15,829 nucleotides of DNA, from the NCBI GenBank assembly GCA_002388905.1, contig DGNJ01000096.1, positions 9,309 through 25,137 on the forward strand, written 5' to 3'. The position numbers and the translations under genes are program-made. Positions 6,332 to 13,568 of this stretch are shown here, piece after piece; within the stretch, counting starts at the first letter, position 1; the number at the start of each line of letters is the position of its first letter. This DNA comes from Cellvibrionales bacterium UBA4495 (GTDB taxonomy: Bacteria; Pseudomonadota; Gammaproteobacteria; Pseudomonadales; Porticoccaceae). The notes below the pieces were generated by a model. That model saw only the letters and a program-made list of their open reading frames with translations. It had not been told where the DNA came from and did not search any database.

Positions 6332-8594
6332 ACTCAAAATCGTCTTTTATATTAACCTGCTTATAGCCATCGGACTGGTGGCCTACAAGGGCTACCTCAA
6401 TTTCTTTGAACGGGATTTCGAAGCCGTCAATGCCCGCAATATCCAGGCGATACGCGACGCCGTCGGCGGACGGGAAAAATTCAGTTTTGCCGTTGTCGGC
6501 AACATCAAGAACTCCATTGGCATTTTCGAACGCAAAATCGTGCCCATGCTCAACGACGCGGGAGTGGACTTTGTCGTATCCGCCGGCAACGCGGTCAGCG
6601 GCGGCGGCGAGGACAAATACCGGGCCGTGCACCGCACCTTCAAGCGCCTCGACCCACCCCACTTGCTCACCTTCGGCCCCGACGAATACAGCAGTTTCGG
6701 CGCTTTTCGCTTCTACCAGCACTACGGCCCCTATTTTTTCAGTTTCGATTTGAACGGCAACCGGTTCGTTTTCCTCGATACCACGGAAGAGACGCCCCGT
6801 CTCTGGCAGACCCTGTGGCTCAGGGACCAGTTGGCCAGCGCCCCCACCCGGAATACCTTCCTGTTTATGTCGCACCCCTTGTACGAAACGGGGAAGAAAC
6901 CACTGTTCGAAATCGAAGAAAGCCATCTCCAGGCAGGCCCTTTTCGCGACACTTTGCGCGAACTGATTGGCAGGCATGAGGTGGATGCCGTGTTCTCCGC
7001 CAATTTGCCCTTTTATTCCCGGCAAACGTTCGACGGTACGGATTATTTTGTCACCGGTGGTGCCGGCGGCCTGGTCCTCAACGATGCGGATAATTTCTAT
7101 CACTACATCAAGGTGGCAGTGGACGGAGACCGGGTCGACTACGACCTCCAGCGTCTCGACATTGGCCAGCACGGCCTGTTGCGATTTCTGGAAAGCCTCT
7201 GGTTTTTTATCCACTCACTCTTTTACGTGGGCTTTGTCAACTTCATCCTGATTCTCAGCATTTTTATCGTTGTCGGTATCAAGCTGTACACCGCGATCTT
7301 CGTGGACCGGGATTTCTACCGGGACTTCGACACGGACCCGCGGCCGTTTCTCGATAAACCGTTGCGCATTGCCATGTTCACCAACAACTATCTTCCGTTT
7401 ATCGGCGGCGTGCCCCTATCCATCAACCGGCTCTATCGGGGCCTGAAAACGCTGGGCGACAGGGTCCTGATTTTTGCCCCAGGTTACGGCAGGCAGGACA
7501 AAAGCGAAGAGGAAGGCGTGATCCGGGTCCCGACCCTGATCGCATTCGGCAAACGAAAGCTTCTGCGTATCACCAATATTTTCTCGCCAAAACTTTTTTT
7601 CCGATTGCGGGAATTCCAGCCGGATATCGTTCACCTCCACCACCCGCTATGGCTGGGCAGCGCCGGCCTGTGGCTGGCCCGGCGGCTCAAGATTCCCACC
7701 GTCTATACCTACCATACCCGGCTCGAGCACTACGCCCATTTCGTGCCCCTGCCGGGTCCGCTGTTCCGCAACCTGATATCCCACCAACTGGTGAAACGCT
7801 TTGCCAACCGCTGCGATGCGGTGGTGGTGCCAACCTTTTCCGCCGAGGAATACCTGAGAGTCATCGGTGTCACTGCCCCCATTCATGTACTGCCCACCGG
7901 TATCGACTTCGAGCGGTTCCGACAGGTCGACGACAACAGGCTCAACCGGCTTCGCACAGAACATCACCTGGATGGCGTACCTGTACTGATCAGTATTTCG
8001 CGCCTGAGCCAGGAAAAGAATATCGATTTCATCATCGACAGCCTGGCTGAATTGCGTCATCGCCAATACCGCTTGCTGATCATCGGCGAGGGCAATGAGC
8101 GAGCCCGTCTCGAAGAAAAAATAAAGCGGCTCGGCCTGGACAATCATATAACCCTGGTGGGGGAAGTGGCGCCGGAGGATATTCCCGCCTATTGCCGCCT
8201 CGGCGACCTCTTTCTGTTCGCCTCCAAATCCGAAACCCAGGGCATGGTGATACTGGAAGCCATGGCCGCGGGCATGCCGGTGGTGGCGGTGCGTTCCAGT
8301 GGCATCGACGATGTGGTACGGGATGGCGTCAACGGCTTCAAGACACCGGAAGACCCCGGGGCCTGGATTGGGCGTCTCGAAGCACTGCTGGACGACCCGG
8401 CCCTGCGACGTCGGTTCAGCGACAACGCCGTGGAATCCGCCCGCCAGCATTCAGTGGCGCATTTCGCCGCCGACATGCGAAACATTTACGCCAGGCTCCT
8501 GGCCGCCCAGGCCCGGTCGGCGGACAAAGACAGCCGGACGCAAAACTCAAGGGAAACTGCGGCACCAATGAGATTCCGCAATAGCGGCAAGTAG
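6315..8594 (+). CDS. Membrane chimera: degenerate calcineurin-like phosphoesterase fused to GT4 glycosyltransferase
   Basis: A 759-aa protein. TM1 is at about 8-27, then a metallophosphoesterase-like fold at about 55-280, TM2 at about 300-325, and a GT4 (GT-B) glycosyltransferase at about 350-735 with GGVP (364-367), SRLSQEKN (562-569) and the EX7E motif Glu640...Glu648. The phosphoesterase motifs are eroded: GD-x-H is Gly-Asn-Ile-Lys (62-65), GDxxD is Gly-Asn-Ala-Val (91-94), GNH[DE] is Gly-Pro-Asp-Glu (121-124), and GHxH is replaced in SANLPFYSR. Only His187 (SHP) remains, so hydrolysis is unlikely. Topology inference: N-terminus in, phosphoesterase domain periplasmic, GT4 cytoplasmic at the inner leaflet. 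The GT4 resembles diacylglycerol/phosphatidylinositol glycosyltransferases. ATG 6315 is preferred over GTG 6288. It overlaps the upstream flippase-like gene; the last 25-30 residues are a polar tail. Confidence 0.9.
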   Translation: MQKTNKLKIVFYINLLIAIGLVAYKGYLNFFERDFEAVNARNIQAIRDAVGGREKFSFAVVGNIKNSIGIFERKIVPMLNDAGVDFVVSAGNAVSGGGEDKYRAVHRTFKRLDPPHLLTFGPDEYSSFGAFRFYQHYGPYFFSFDLNGNRFVFLDTTEETPRLWQTLWLRDQLASAPTRNTFLFMSHPLYETGKKPLFEIEESHLQAGPFRDTLRELIGRHEVDAVFSANLPFYSRQTFDGTDYFVTGGAGGLVLNDADNFYHYIKVAVDGDRVDYDLQRLDIGQHGLLRFLESLWFFIHSLFYVGFVNFILILSIFIVVGIKLYTAIFVDRDFYRDFDTDPRPFLDKPLRIAMFTNNYLPFIGGVPLSINRLYRGLKTLGDRVLIFAPGYGRQDKSEEEGVIRVPTLIAFGKRKLLRITNIFSPKLFFRLREFQPDIVHLHHPLWLGSAGLWLARRLKIPTVYTYHTRLEHYAHFVPLPGPLFRNLISHQLVKRFANRCDAVVVPTFSAEEYLRVIGVTAPIHVLPTGIDFERFRQVDDNRLNRLRTEHHLDGVPVLISISRLSQEKNIDFIIDSLAELRHRQYRLLIIGEGNERARLEEKIKRLGLDNHITLVGEVAPEDIPAYCRLGDLFLFASKSETQGMVILEAMAAGMPVVAVRSSGIDDVVRDGVNGFKTPEDPGAWIGRLEALLDDPALRRRFSDNAVESARQHSVAHFAADMRNIYARLLAAQARSADKDSRTQNSRETAAPMRFRNSGK

Positions 8595-8603
8595 GGATCG
8601 CAC

Positions 8604-9296
8604 CTAATCCAGAAAGGTCACCGCCTCACGCACCCCGGCCCGCTCCTGCTCGATGCGCCAGCCGGGATGGGATGTGTCGGCATAGCCGATGGACATGCCG
8701 TAAAGCAGTTTCATATCCGCATCCACGCCCAGGACCTCGCGTACCGGGTCGCAGAAAAAACCCAGCACGGTCTGGGGGCAGGTGGCAATACCGTATGCGG
8801 CCAGGGTCAGGGCCACGGTCTGGGCATACATGCCTACGTCCGAGGCCTGGCGCTCGTTGCCCCAGGCCGGCATAAAATAAAAAGCGACATGGGGGGCGCC
8901 AAAAAAACTGAGGTTACGCATCAACACCTGCCGGTCACCTTCACGGTCGTGGCGATGAACGTCGTTGGCGGCGTACATCCTGGCCCCGTGCTCCTTCTTG
9001 CGGGCTTCGTACAGGGGTGTAAAGCTGTCGCTGAGGAAAGGGATATCCGTGGTGAAATGGAAAGATTTCCCGTCCTGCTTCAGGCGCGCTTCCAGTTTAT
9101 TCCGGGTTTCACCGCTTGCCAGGTAAACCACCCAGGGCTGGGTATTGCAGTTGGACGGCGCCCACTGGGCCAGCCCGAAAGCGTCCTCCAGCACGGCGCG
9201 GTCGACGGGCCGGGGTAGAAAATGGCGTACGGCCCCACGCCGTTGCACGGCTGTCTGCACAGACACACTGGCGGGACTATCTGACTGCGGTGGCAT
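8604..9296 (-). CDS. Nitroreductase family FMN oxidoreductase
   Basis: A 230-aa cytosolic flavoprotein of the nitroreductase superfamily, expected to use FMN and NAD(P)H to reduce nitro groups, quinones or activated C=C bonds. FMN-binding motifs are RRGAVRHF (19-26, the RRSxRxF-type phosphate site) and APSNCNTQPW (46-55). The block AQTVALTLAAYGIATCPQ (158-175) and the C-terminal GMSIGYADTSHP (200-211) are typical of the fold. The ATG at 9296 has GGAGG (complement of 9302-9306) 5 nt upstream. It converges on the GT4 gene with a 9-bp gap and no visible terminator, and diverges from SDR1 across a 319-bp spacer. The physiological substrate cannot be read from sequence; nearness to the SDR cluster hints at a joint catabolic or detoxification role. 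Confidence 0.92.
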   Translation of the reverse strand: MPPQSDSPASVSVQTAVQRRGAVRHFLPRPVDRAVLEDAFGLAQWAPSNCNTQPWVVYLASGETRNKLEARLKQDGKSFHFTTDIPFLSDSFTPLYEARKKEHGARMYAANDVHRHDREGDRQVLMRNLSFFGAPHVAFYFMPAWGNERQASDVGMYAQTVALTLAAYGIATCPQTVLGFFCDPVREVLGVDADMKLLYGMSIGYADTSHPGWRIEQERAGVREAVTFLD

Positions 9297-9615
9297 GGAG
9301 CCCTCCGGGATGCGGCTAAAACGCCGTCGAGGCTAATCCGTCGCCGTGCCCGGCACAAGCGTCTGCGGTCGGAAAAATGCACCCGCCGACCCGAGATCGC
9401 CAATTTGTCCTTTTCGCAACAGTCGGCCCGGCGCCGGATCCGGCTCCCGGCAACGCCGAAAGCACCCGGAACGCCTCGCGGCAACCGGATGGCACTGGAA
9501 CTCCTGCAAACCTATGCGGATAATGGAGCCCGGTTATTCACCGGGATTATCGGCAACGACAATCCCGGCGCCAATTGAAAACCATCAATCAACCGATCAA
9601 CCCAGGGGCTATGCA
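9297..9615. other. 319-bp non-coding spacer between nitroreductase and SDR1
   Basis: This is the longest stretch without a gene. The SDR1 frame is open back to 9346, but the residues are low-complexity and unlike an SDR N-terminus, so it is treated as leader. It holds a possible -10 (GATAAT, 9519-9524) with a poor -35 and two overlapping inverted repeats at 9529-9568. AATCAACCGATCAACC-like short repeats lie just before the SDR1 ribosome site. Confidence 0.6.
9529..9568 (+). promoter_or_regulatory. Overlapping, mutually exclusive hairpins in the SDR1 leader
   Basis: CCCGGT (9529-9534) can pair with ACCGGG (9540-9545) across a 5-base loop. Alternatively CCGGGATT (9541-9548) pairs perfectly with AATCCCGG (9561-9568) across 12 bases. 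The two stems share bases 9541-9545, so only one can form. The layout resembles an attenuator or regulator-controlled leader 47 bases before the SDR1 start. No U-tract follows the second stem, so a classical terminator is not shown; a DNA operator is the other option. Confidence 0.4.
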
Positions 9616-10443
9616 ATGGACAACAAAGGACAAGGGGAACTGGAAAACAAGGTCGCCATCGTCACCGGCGCTCAACAGGGCATTGGCCTGGCCACGGCCA
9701 GCCGGCTCGCCGCCAACGGGGCAAAAGTGGTTCTGGCGGACCTGCCGGGCAGTCGCATCGAGGAAGCTGCCCAAAAAGCTTCCGAAAAGGGCGACGCGGT
9801 CGCACGCCACGTGGACATCACCGACGAACAGAGCGTCAGGGAGCTGGTGGAATTCACGCGCGATACCTGGGGTGGGCTGGACATCCTCGACAATAACGCC
9901 GCCCGCCAGGGCCTGGCCGGGGATACCGACATCCTCTCCATGGACCCCGATGTCTGGGACAGCATTTTTGCCGTCAATGCCCGGGGTACGATGTTGATGT
10001 GCAAACACGCCATCGCCGCCATGACCCGGAACGGCGGTTCCATCATCAACATCAGCTCCGGCACCTCACTGGCCGGCCAGCTTTACCAGAGCGCCTACGC
10101 CTGCTCGAAAGGTACAATCAACACCCTGACCAAGTACATCGCCACCCAGTACGGCGACCAGGGCATTCGCTGCAACGCCATCGCCGTGGGTCTGGTCAAG
10201 ACGGAAATGCTCAAGAAAGCCATGCCCGAGTCTTACCAGCAATTGATGGTGGACCAGAAACTGGCCGGCCGCCTGGGCGACCCCGACGATATCGCCCAGA
10301 TGGTGTCCTTCCTGGCCTCGGACCGGGCCAGCTGGATCACCGGCCAGATTTACAGCGTTGACGGGGGCTATTTCGCTCACGGCCCCCAGGTCAGTGCCGA
10401 GAAAAAAATGATGGCCCAATCCAGCGAGGGTGTGGGCGTCTGA
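9616..10443 (+). CDS. SDR family NAD(P)-dependent oxidoreductase (SDR1)
   Basis: A 275-aa classical short-chain dehydrogenase/reductase that interconverts an alcohol and a ketone. It shows the cofactor motif TGAQQGIG (17-24), Asp42 after beta-2 (VVLADLPG), which favours NAD, the stabilising motif NNAA (93-96, usually NNAG), catalytic Ser147/148, and Tyr161-x-x-x-Lys165 (YACSK). The usual PG after the catalytic Lys helix is replaced: CNAIAVGLVKTEM. A C-terminal extension, GYFAHGPQVSAEKKMM, follows the normal VDGG end. The ATG at 9616 has AGGGG (9604-9608) 7 nt upstream and begins directly before the Rossmann fold. It closely matches the second SDR at 14907-15746, by eye roughly 55-65% identical. 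It ends 9 bp from the convergent molybdoenzyme stop and has its own terminator. Confidence 0.94.
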   Translation: MDNKGQGELENKVAIVTGAQQGIGLATASRLAANGAKVVLADLPGSRIEEAAQKASEKGDAVARHVDITDEQSVRELVEFTRDTWGGLDILDNNAARQGLAGDTDILSMDPDVWDSIFAVNARGTMLMCKHAIAAMTRNGGSIINISSGTSLAGQLYQSAYACSKGTINTLTKYIATQYGDQGIRCNAIAVGLVKTEMLKKAMPESYQQLMVDQKLAGRLGDPDDIAQMVSFLASDRASWITGQIYSVDGGYFAHGPQVSAEKKMMAQSSEGVGV

Positions 10444-10452
10444 CGGCGGGAT

Positions 10453-12678
10453 TCAGGCGGCGGACTCCGCCGCCTTTTCAAGCGCCACCGGAATGCCGTT
10501 GACCACGGCATTGCCGGACGGTACGTCCAGCGCCGAACCGGGGCTCAAGCGATTGCTGTTGATGCCGGCGTGGGCCCGGGCCACCTGCATCTCGGCACCC
10601 TCGGCGTCGTGCCCCCACCCGTGCGGCAGGCACACCACGCCCGGCACCAGGTCCCCGGTGATCTCGGCCGGGGCGACCACGGCGTTTTCCGAACTGGCGA
10701 TACGCACAAGATCGCCCTCCTCCACGCCCAGACGGGCAGCGTCCGCGGGGTGTATCTGCAGGGTGCAGCGGTGGCGACCACGCATCAGGGTGTCGACATT
10801 GTGCATCCAGGAATTCATCGACGACAGCTGCCGGCGGCTGACCAGTACCGTCTCCGGTTGCGGCCGCGCCAATGCCTTTTCCAGCCGGGGAATATCGTTC
10901 AGTATGAAGTCGGGTGCCAGCTCGATTTTTCCCGAAGGGGTTGTCACCACCTCCTCGACGCAGGGGCGTGCCTCGCCCAGCATGATACCGTGAGGCTCGG
11001 CCTTGAAGGTTGCCAGGTTAACCCCGCCGGGATTTTCCCCGTAGCGGTCCCCGTAGGGTCCGGTGCGGATGGCCAGGTCGAGTATCCGCTCCGGCCCGGG
11101 GTCCGGCGCATGGTCCATGGCCACCGCCGGATCAATGCCCACCTGCCGGCACATGCCGGCGAAATAGTCGTCGTCAAGGGCGGCTATGTCGATATCCCGG
11201 TTCCTGGCGCCACCGCAAATGGCCCCCAGCCGCAACATCACTTCCCAGTCTGGGCACCAGCCCGCGGGCGGTTCGTAGAGCGGGGGCGAATAGTGGCCAC
11301 CGCTTTTCAGGGCAAAAGGCCAGGCCCAGCTGTCCCAGTGCGGCTGCTCCAGCACCGACGCCGTGGGCAGGATAACGTGGGCGTGGCGGGTGGTTTCGTT
11401 AAGATAGATATCGACGCTGATCATGCACTCCAGATCCGCCAGGCCATCGGCCACCGCCCCGGCGCTGGGCGCACTCAATGCCGGATTGGCGGCAACGGTG
11501 ACCAGGCCGCGAATACGGCCCTCGCCGGGTTCGTTCATCTCCTCGGCAAAACAGCCCGCCGGGCTCTGGCCCAGAACCTTGGGCGCGCCCCGGACCCGGG
11601 TATACCCGGTGATCACCGGCGCGTCGCTGGGGTATGGGGGCGAGAGCTTCAGGTGGGGCGCCGCTTCCCGGCTCCACATCAGGCCGCCTTCCCGGTCCAG
11701 GTTGCCGGTGAGCGCCGCCACCACATCGATCAGCCAGGAGGCCAAAGTGCCGAACTCCTGGTTGCACAGGCCGATTCGACCGTATACGGCGGCGGACGGC
11801 GCTTCGCTGATATCCCGGGCCAGGGTGCGGATCACCCCGGGCTCAACGCCGCAAAATTCGGCAATTTTTTCCGGCGGATAGTCCGCCGCCAGCGCCTCGA
11901 TGGCAGCAGCACCTTCCACCCAGGGTTCCAGATGGCCCAGGCGCACGCGTTTTTCATCAAACAGCGTATGGACAACCCCGAGCAGGAACGCGGCGTCGGT
12001 ACCGGGACGGATGCCGATCCACTGATCGGCTTTTTTGGCGGTGCCGGTGCGGCGGGGATCGACAACGATGGCGCGGCCGCCCCGCTTGCGCAGATCGGCG
12101 ATACCCTGCATCACGTTGGGATGGGAGAAAATGCTGCCCTTGGAGGCGGCGGGATTGCCGCCAAAGATGACCATCAGGTCAGTCCGGTCGAGGTCCGGAA
12201 TAGGTATCCGCCACATGTCGCCATACATCAACTGGCAGGCCAGGTTCTTGGGCTGCTGGTCCACCGTGGAAGAGCTGAAGATATTGGCAATACCCGCCTG
12301 TTTGAGGAATTCTCCCGTGTAGCGGTTGACGCCAAAGCACTTGGCGATCATGTTGCCCAGGTACGCGGCCATGGCTTCCGGACCGTGTCTTTCCCGAACG
12401 CCGTGCAACAGCGTCTCGCAACGCTCGAAGGCTTCGTCCCAGGTGGCCTTTCGCCACTGGTTTCCCTCGCGGATCATGGGGCTGCGCAAGCGGTCCGGAT
12501 CGTGATGCACTTCCCCCAGGGTGGTCCCCTTGGGGCAGACGTGACCCCGGCTCCAGACATTGTCGCGGTCGGGACGAACAGATTTAACCCGCCCCGCTTC
12601 GGTGGTGATTTCGACACCGCACATACCCTCGCAAAAAGGGCACACCCGGTAGTGCTTGTCCGTGGTCAGTAATGTCAT
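10453..12678 (-). CDS. Molybdopterin-dependent oxidoreductase with N-terminal 4Fe-4S site
   Basis: A 741-aa member of the DMSO-reductase/formate-dehydrogenase superfamily. The N-terminal 4Fe-4S ligands are Cys13, Cys16, Cys20 (CPFCEGMC) and Cys48 (GHVCPKG). The catalytic region follows (IFGGNPAAS 171-179, VVDPRRTGTAKKAD 205-218, RPGTDAAFLLG 224-234, LTGNLDREGGLM 323-334). The molydopterin-binding C-terminal domain is at about 635-735 (HPADAARLGV, PGVVCLPHGWGH, INSNRL). No Tat signal is present, so it is cytoplasmic. The Mo-ligand position lies near SSSTVDQQPKNLACQLMYG (135-153); Cys148 is a candidate, but the residue cannot be assigned by eye. No Fe-S electron-transfer or maturation subunit adjoins. 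The ATG at 12678 has GGGAG (complement of 12686-12690) 7 nt upstream. It follows the SnoaL-like gene by 98 bp. Substrate unknown. Confidence 0.92.
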   Translation of the reverse strand: MTLLTTDKHYRVCPFCEGMCGVEITTEAGRVKSVRPDRDNVWSRGHVCPKGTTLGEVHHDPDRLRSPMIREGNQWRKATWDEAFERCETLLHGVRERHGPEAMAAYLGNMIAKCFGVNRYTGEFLKQAGIANIFSSSTVDQQPKNLACQLMYGDMWRIPIPDLDRTDLMVIFGGNPAASKGSIFSHPNVMQGIADLRKRGGRAIVVDPRRTGTAKKADQWIGIRPGTDAAFLLGVVHTLFDEKRVRLGHLEPWVEGAAAIEALAADYPPEKIAEFCGVEPGVIRTLARDISEAPSAAVYGRIGLCNQEFGTLASWLIDVVAALTGNLDREGGLMWSREAAPHLKLSPPYPSDAPVITGYTRVRGAPKVLGQSPAGCFAEEMNEPGEGRIRGLVTVAANPALSAPSAGAVADGLADLECMISVDIYLNETTRHAHVILPTASVLEQPHWDSWAWPFALKSGGHYSPPLYEPPAGWCPDWEVMLRLGAICGGARNRDIDIAALDDDYFAGMCRQVGIDPAVAMDHAPDPGPERILDLAIRTGPYGDRYGENPGGVNLATFKAEPHGIMLGEARPCVEEVVTTPSGKIELAPDFILNDIPRLEKALARPQPETVLVSRRQLSSMNSWMHNVDTLMRGRHRCTLQIHPADAARLGVEEGDLVRIASSENAVVAPAEITGDLVPGVVCLPHGWGHDAEGAEMQVARAHAGINSNRLSPGSALDVPSGNAVVNGIPVALEKAAESAA
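10456..10478 (+). terminator. Intrinsic terminator of SDR1, inside the 3' end of the molybdoenzyme gene
   Basis: GGCGGCGG (10456-10463), loop ACT, CCGCCGCC (10467-10474), then TTTT (10475-10478): an 8-bp perfect GC stem and a short U-run, 13 bases after the SDR1 stop. On the opposite strand it encodes the last residues of the molybdoenzyme. No T-run follows on the minus strand, so it should act on SDR1 transcripts only. Confidence 0.7.
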
Positions 12679-12776
12679 AAGGGTACTCCCGATTCAGCAA
12701 ACTTCGCGACCAGCCCGGAACGGGCGAACGTATTTCCCGGACTCCCGGCAATGCGGGTCTGTCGGCCGACAATACA

Positions 12777-13319
12777 TCAGGGTTCGCCGCGGCGAAACAG
12801 GCGGAAATAAGAATGCGATGGGTCGTCCGGACCGCTGCTGCCCAGTCGCATGCCGTGGATCTCGGGCGCGTTCTCAAGGATGTCCGGCGCCACGCCGTAA
12901 CGCTGGAGCCAGTCGGTGACGACCCGGCGATGGGCGAATTTCCAGACGCCGTCGCGCCGTTCGTACTTGTCCAGGTAGCGGGCGCCCTGGAGAAAGGAGT
13001 ATCGCTCGCCATTGAAATCGACCACATGGAAAGCCGATACATAGGCCTCCCCCTCCGCATAGTCGCCCTCCACCTTGATGGCGTGGTTGGTGATACTGTG
13101 ATGGAGGGCCTGGACCGGCTGCATGAGGCCCGGCAGCCGCTCAAAAAATTCATCGGCGGTACCGGACGGATTGAGGCCGTGCTCATCGCCAGCCCCCTCG
13201 TGATAGAGCTTTCGCAGCAGCACAAAGTCCTTGCGATCAATGGCTCGACAATAGGCCAGGACCAGTTCCCGGATCTGCTCCCGGGCCCGCAGTTCCTCAA
13301 GGGTTTGGGCATCGCTCAT
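12777..13319 (-). CDS. SnoaL/NTF2-like domain protein
   Basis: A 180-aa protein of the SnoaL_4/NTF2-like alpha+beta barrel superfamily, whose members include polyketide cyclases, ketosteroid isomerases, dehydratases and non-catalytic binding proteins. It shows the N-terminal helix pattern REQIRELVLAYCRAIDRKDF (14-32, Asp28 at the usual site), LYHEGAGDEHG (38-48), the His-rich strand ALHHSITNHAI (71-81), AYVSAFHVVDFNG (92-104) and the end of the barrel DGVWKFAHRRVVTDW (123-137). No signal peptide is present. The ATG at 13319 was chosen because the homologous region starts there; the frame extends to a GTG at 13376 with no support. Its ribosome site (AGG about 8 nt upstream) is weak. It heads a probable operon with the molybdoenzyme and diverges from the MFS gene. 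Whether it is an enzyme here is unknown. Confidence 0.9.
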   Translation of the reverse strand: MSDAQTLEELRAREQIRELVLAYCRAIDRKDFVLLRKLYHEGAGDEHGLNPSGTADEFFERLPGLMQPVQALHHSITNHAIKVEGDYAEGEAYVSAFHVVDFNGERYSFLQGARYLDKYERRDGVWKFAHRRVVTDWLQRYGVAPDILENAPEIHGMRLGSSGPDDPSHSYFRLFRRGEP

Positions 13320-13370
13320 AGATAGCCTGTCTTTCGCCGTTGTCTTTTGCCGCTGACTCTCTGTTGCCGG

Positions 13371-13422
13371 CCACACAACAGCTTAACAAGGTGACCAGAC
13401 AATTGTCTTATATATTGTGTGG
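13371..13422. promoter_or_regulatory. Candidate operator/promoter region between divergent SnoaL and MFS genes
   Basis: An AT-rich patch in a GC-rich window. It contains the perfect 12-bp palindrome AGACAATTGTCT (13397-13408). CCAGACAAT (13395-13403) and ATTGTGTGG (13414-13422) form an inverted repeat with one mismatch, and CCACACAA at 13371-13378 gives a third half-site. Promoter-like elements overlap it: TATATT (13411-13416, 5/6 to the -10) and TTAACA (13383-13388, 5/6 to the -35) on the plus strand, though spaced too widely (22 nt) to pair well, and TATAAG on the minus strand. A TetR-, GntR- or IclR-type repressor is plausible, but none is encoded in the window. Confidence 0.55.
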
Positions 13423-13568
13423 ATCATAACCCCTGTCCGCCACAGCGACAAGCCCGCCGCACGCCCGAAGGCGAGTTGCCTCAGCCATGTTATGATTGGC
13501 CGCTTTGCCCGGCGCGGAATCCCGCCGGCCCGGGCCTGCCTCGGCGTCGACAATACAAAAGGATACCC

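Noticed and set aside
9346..9615. A 90-residue N-terminal extension of SDR1
   Set aside because: SDRs of this type start just before the Rossmann motif. AGGGG precedes the ATG at 9616, and the extension is low-complexity and absent from SDR2.
10570..12672. A 700-aa open frame on the plus strand opposite the molybdoenzyme gene
   Set aside because: It mirrors the molybdoenzyme gene, which has clear family motifs. High GC and strong third-position bias keep the antisense frame open; the translation is Gly/His/Arg/Gln-rich without recognisable domains.
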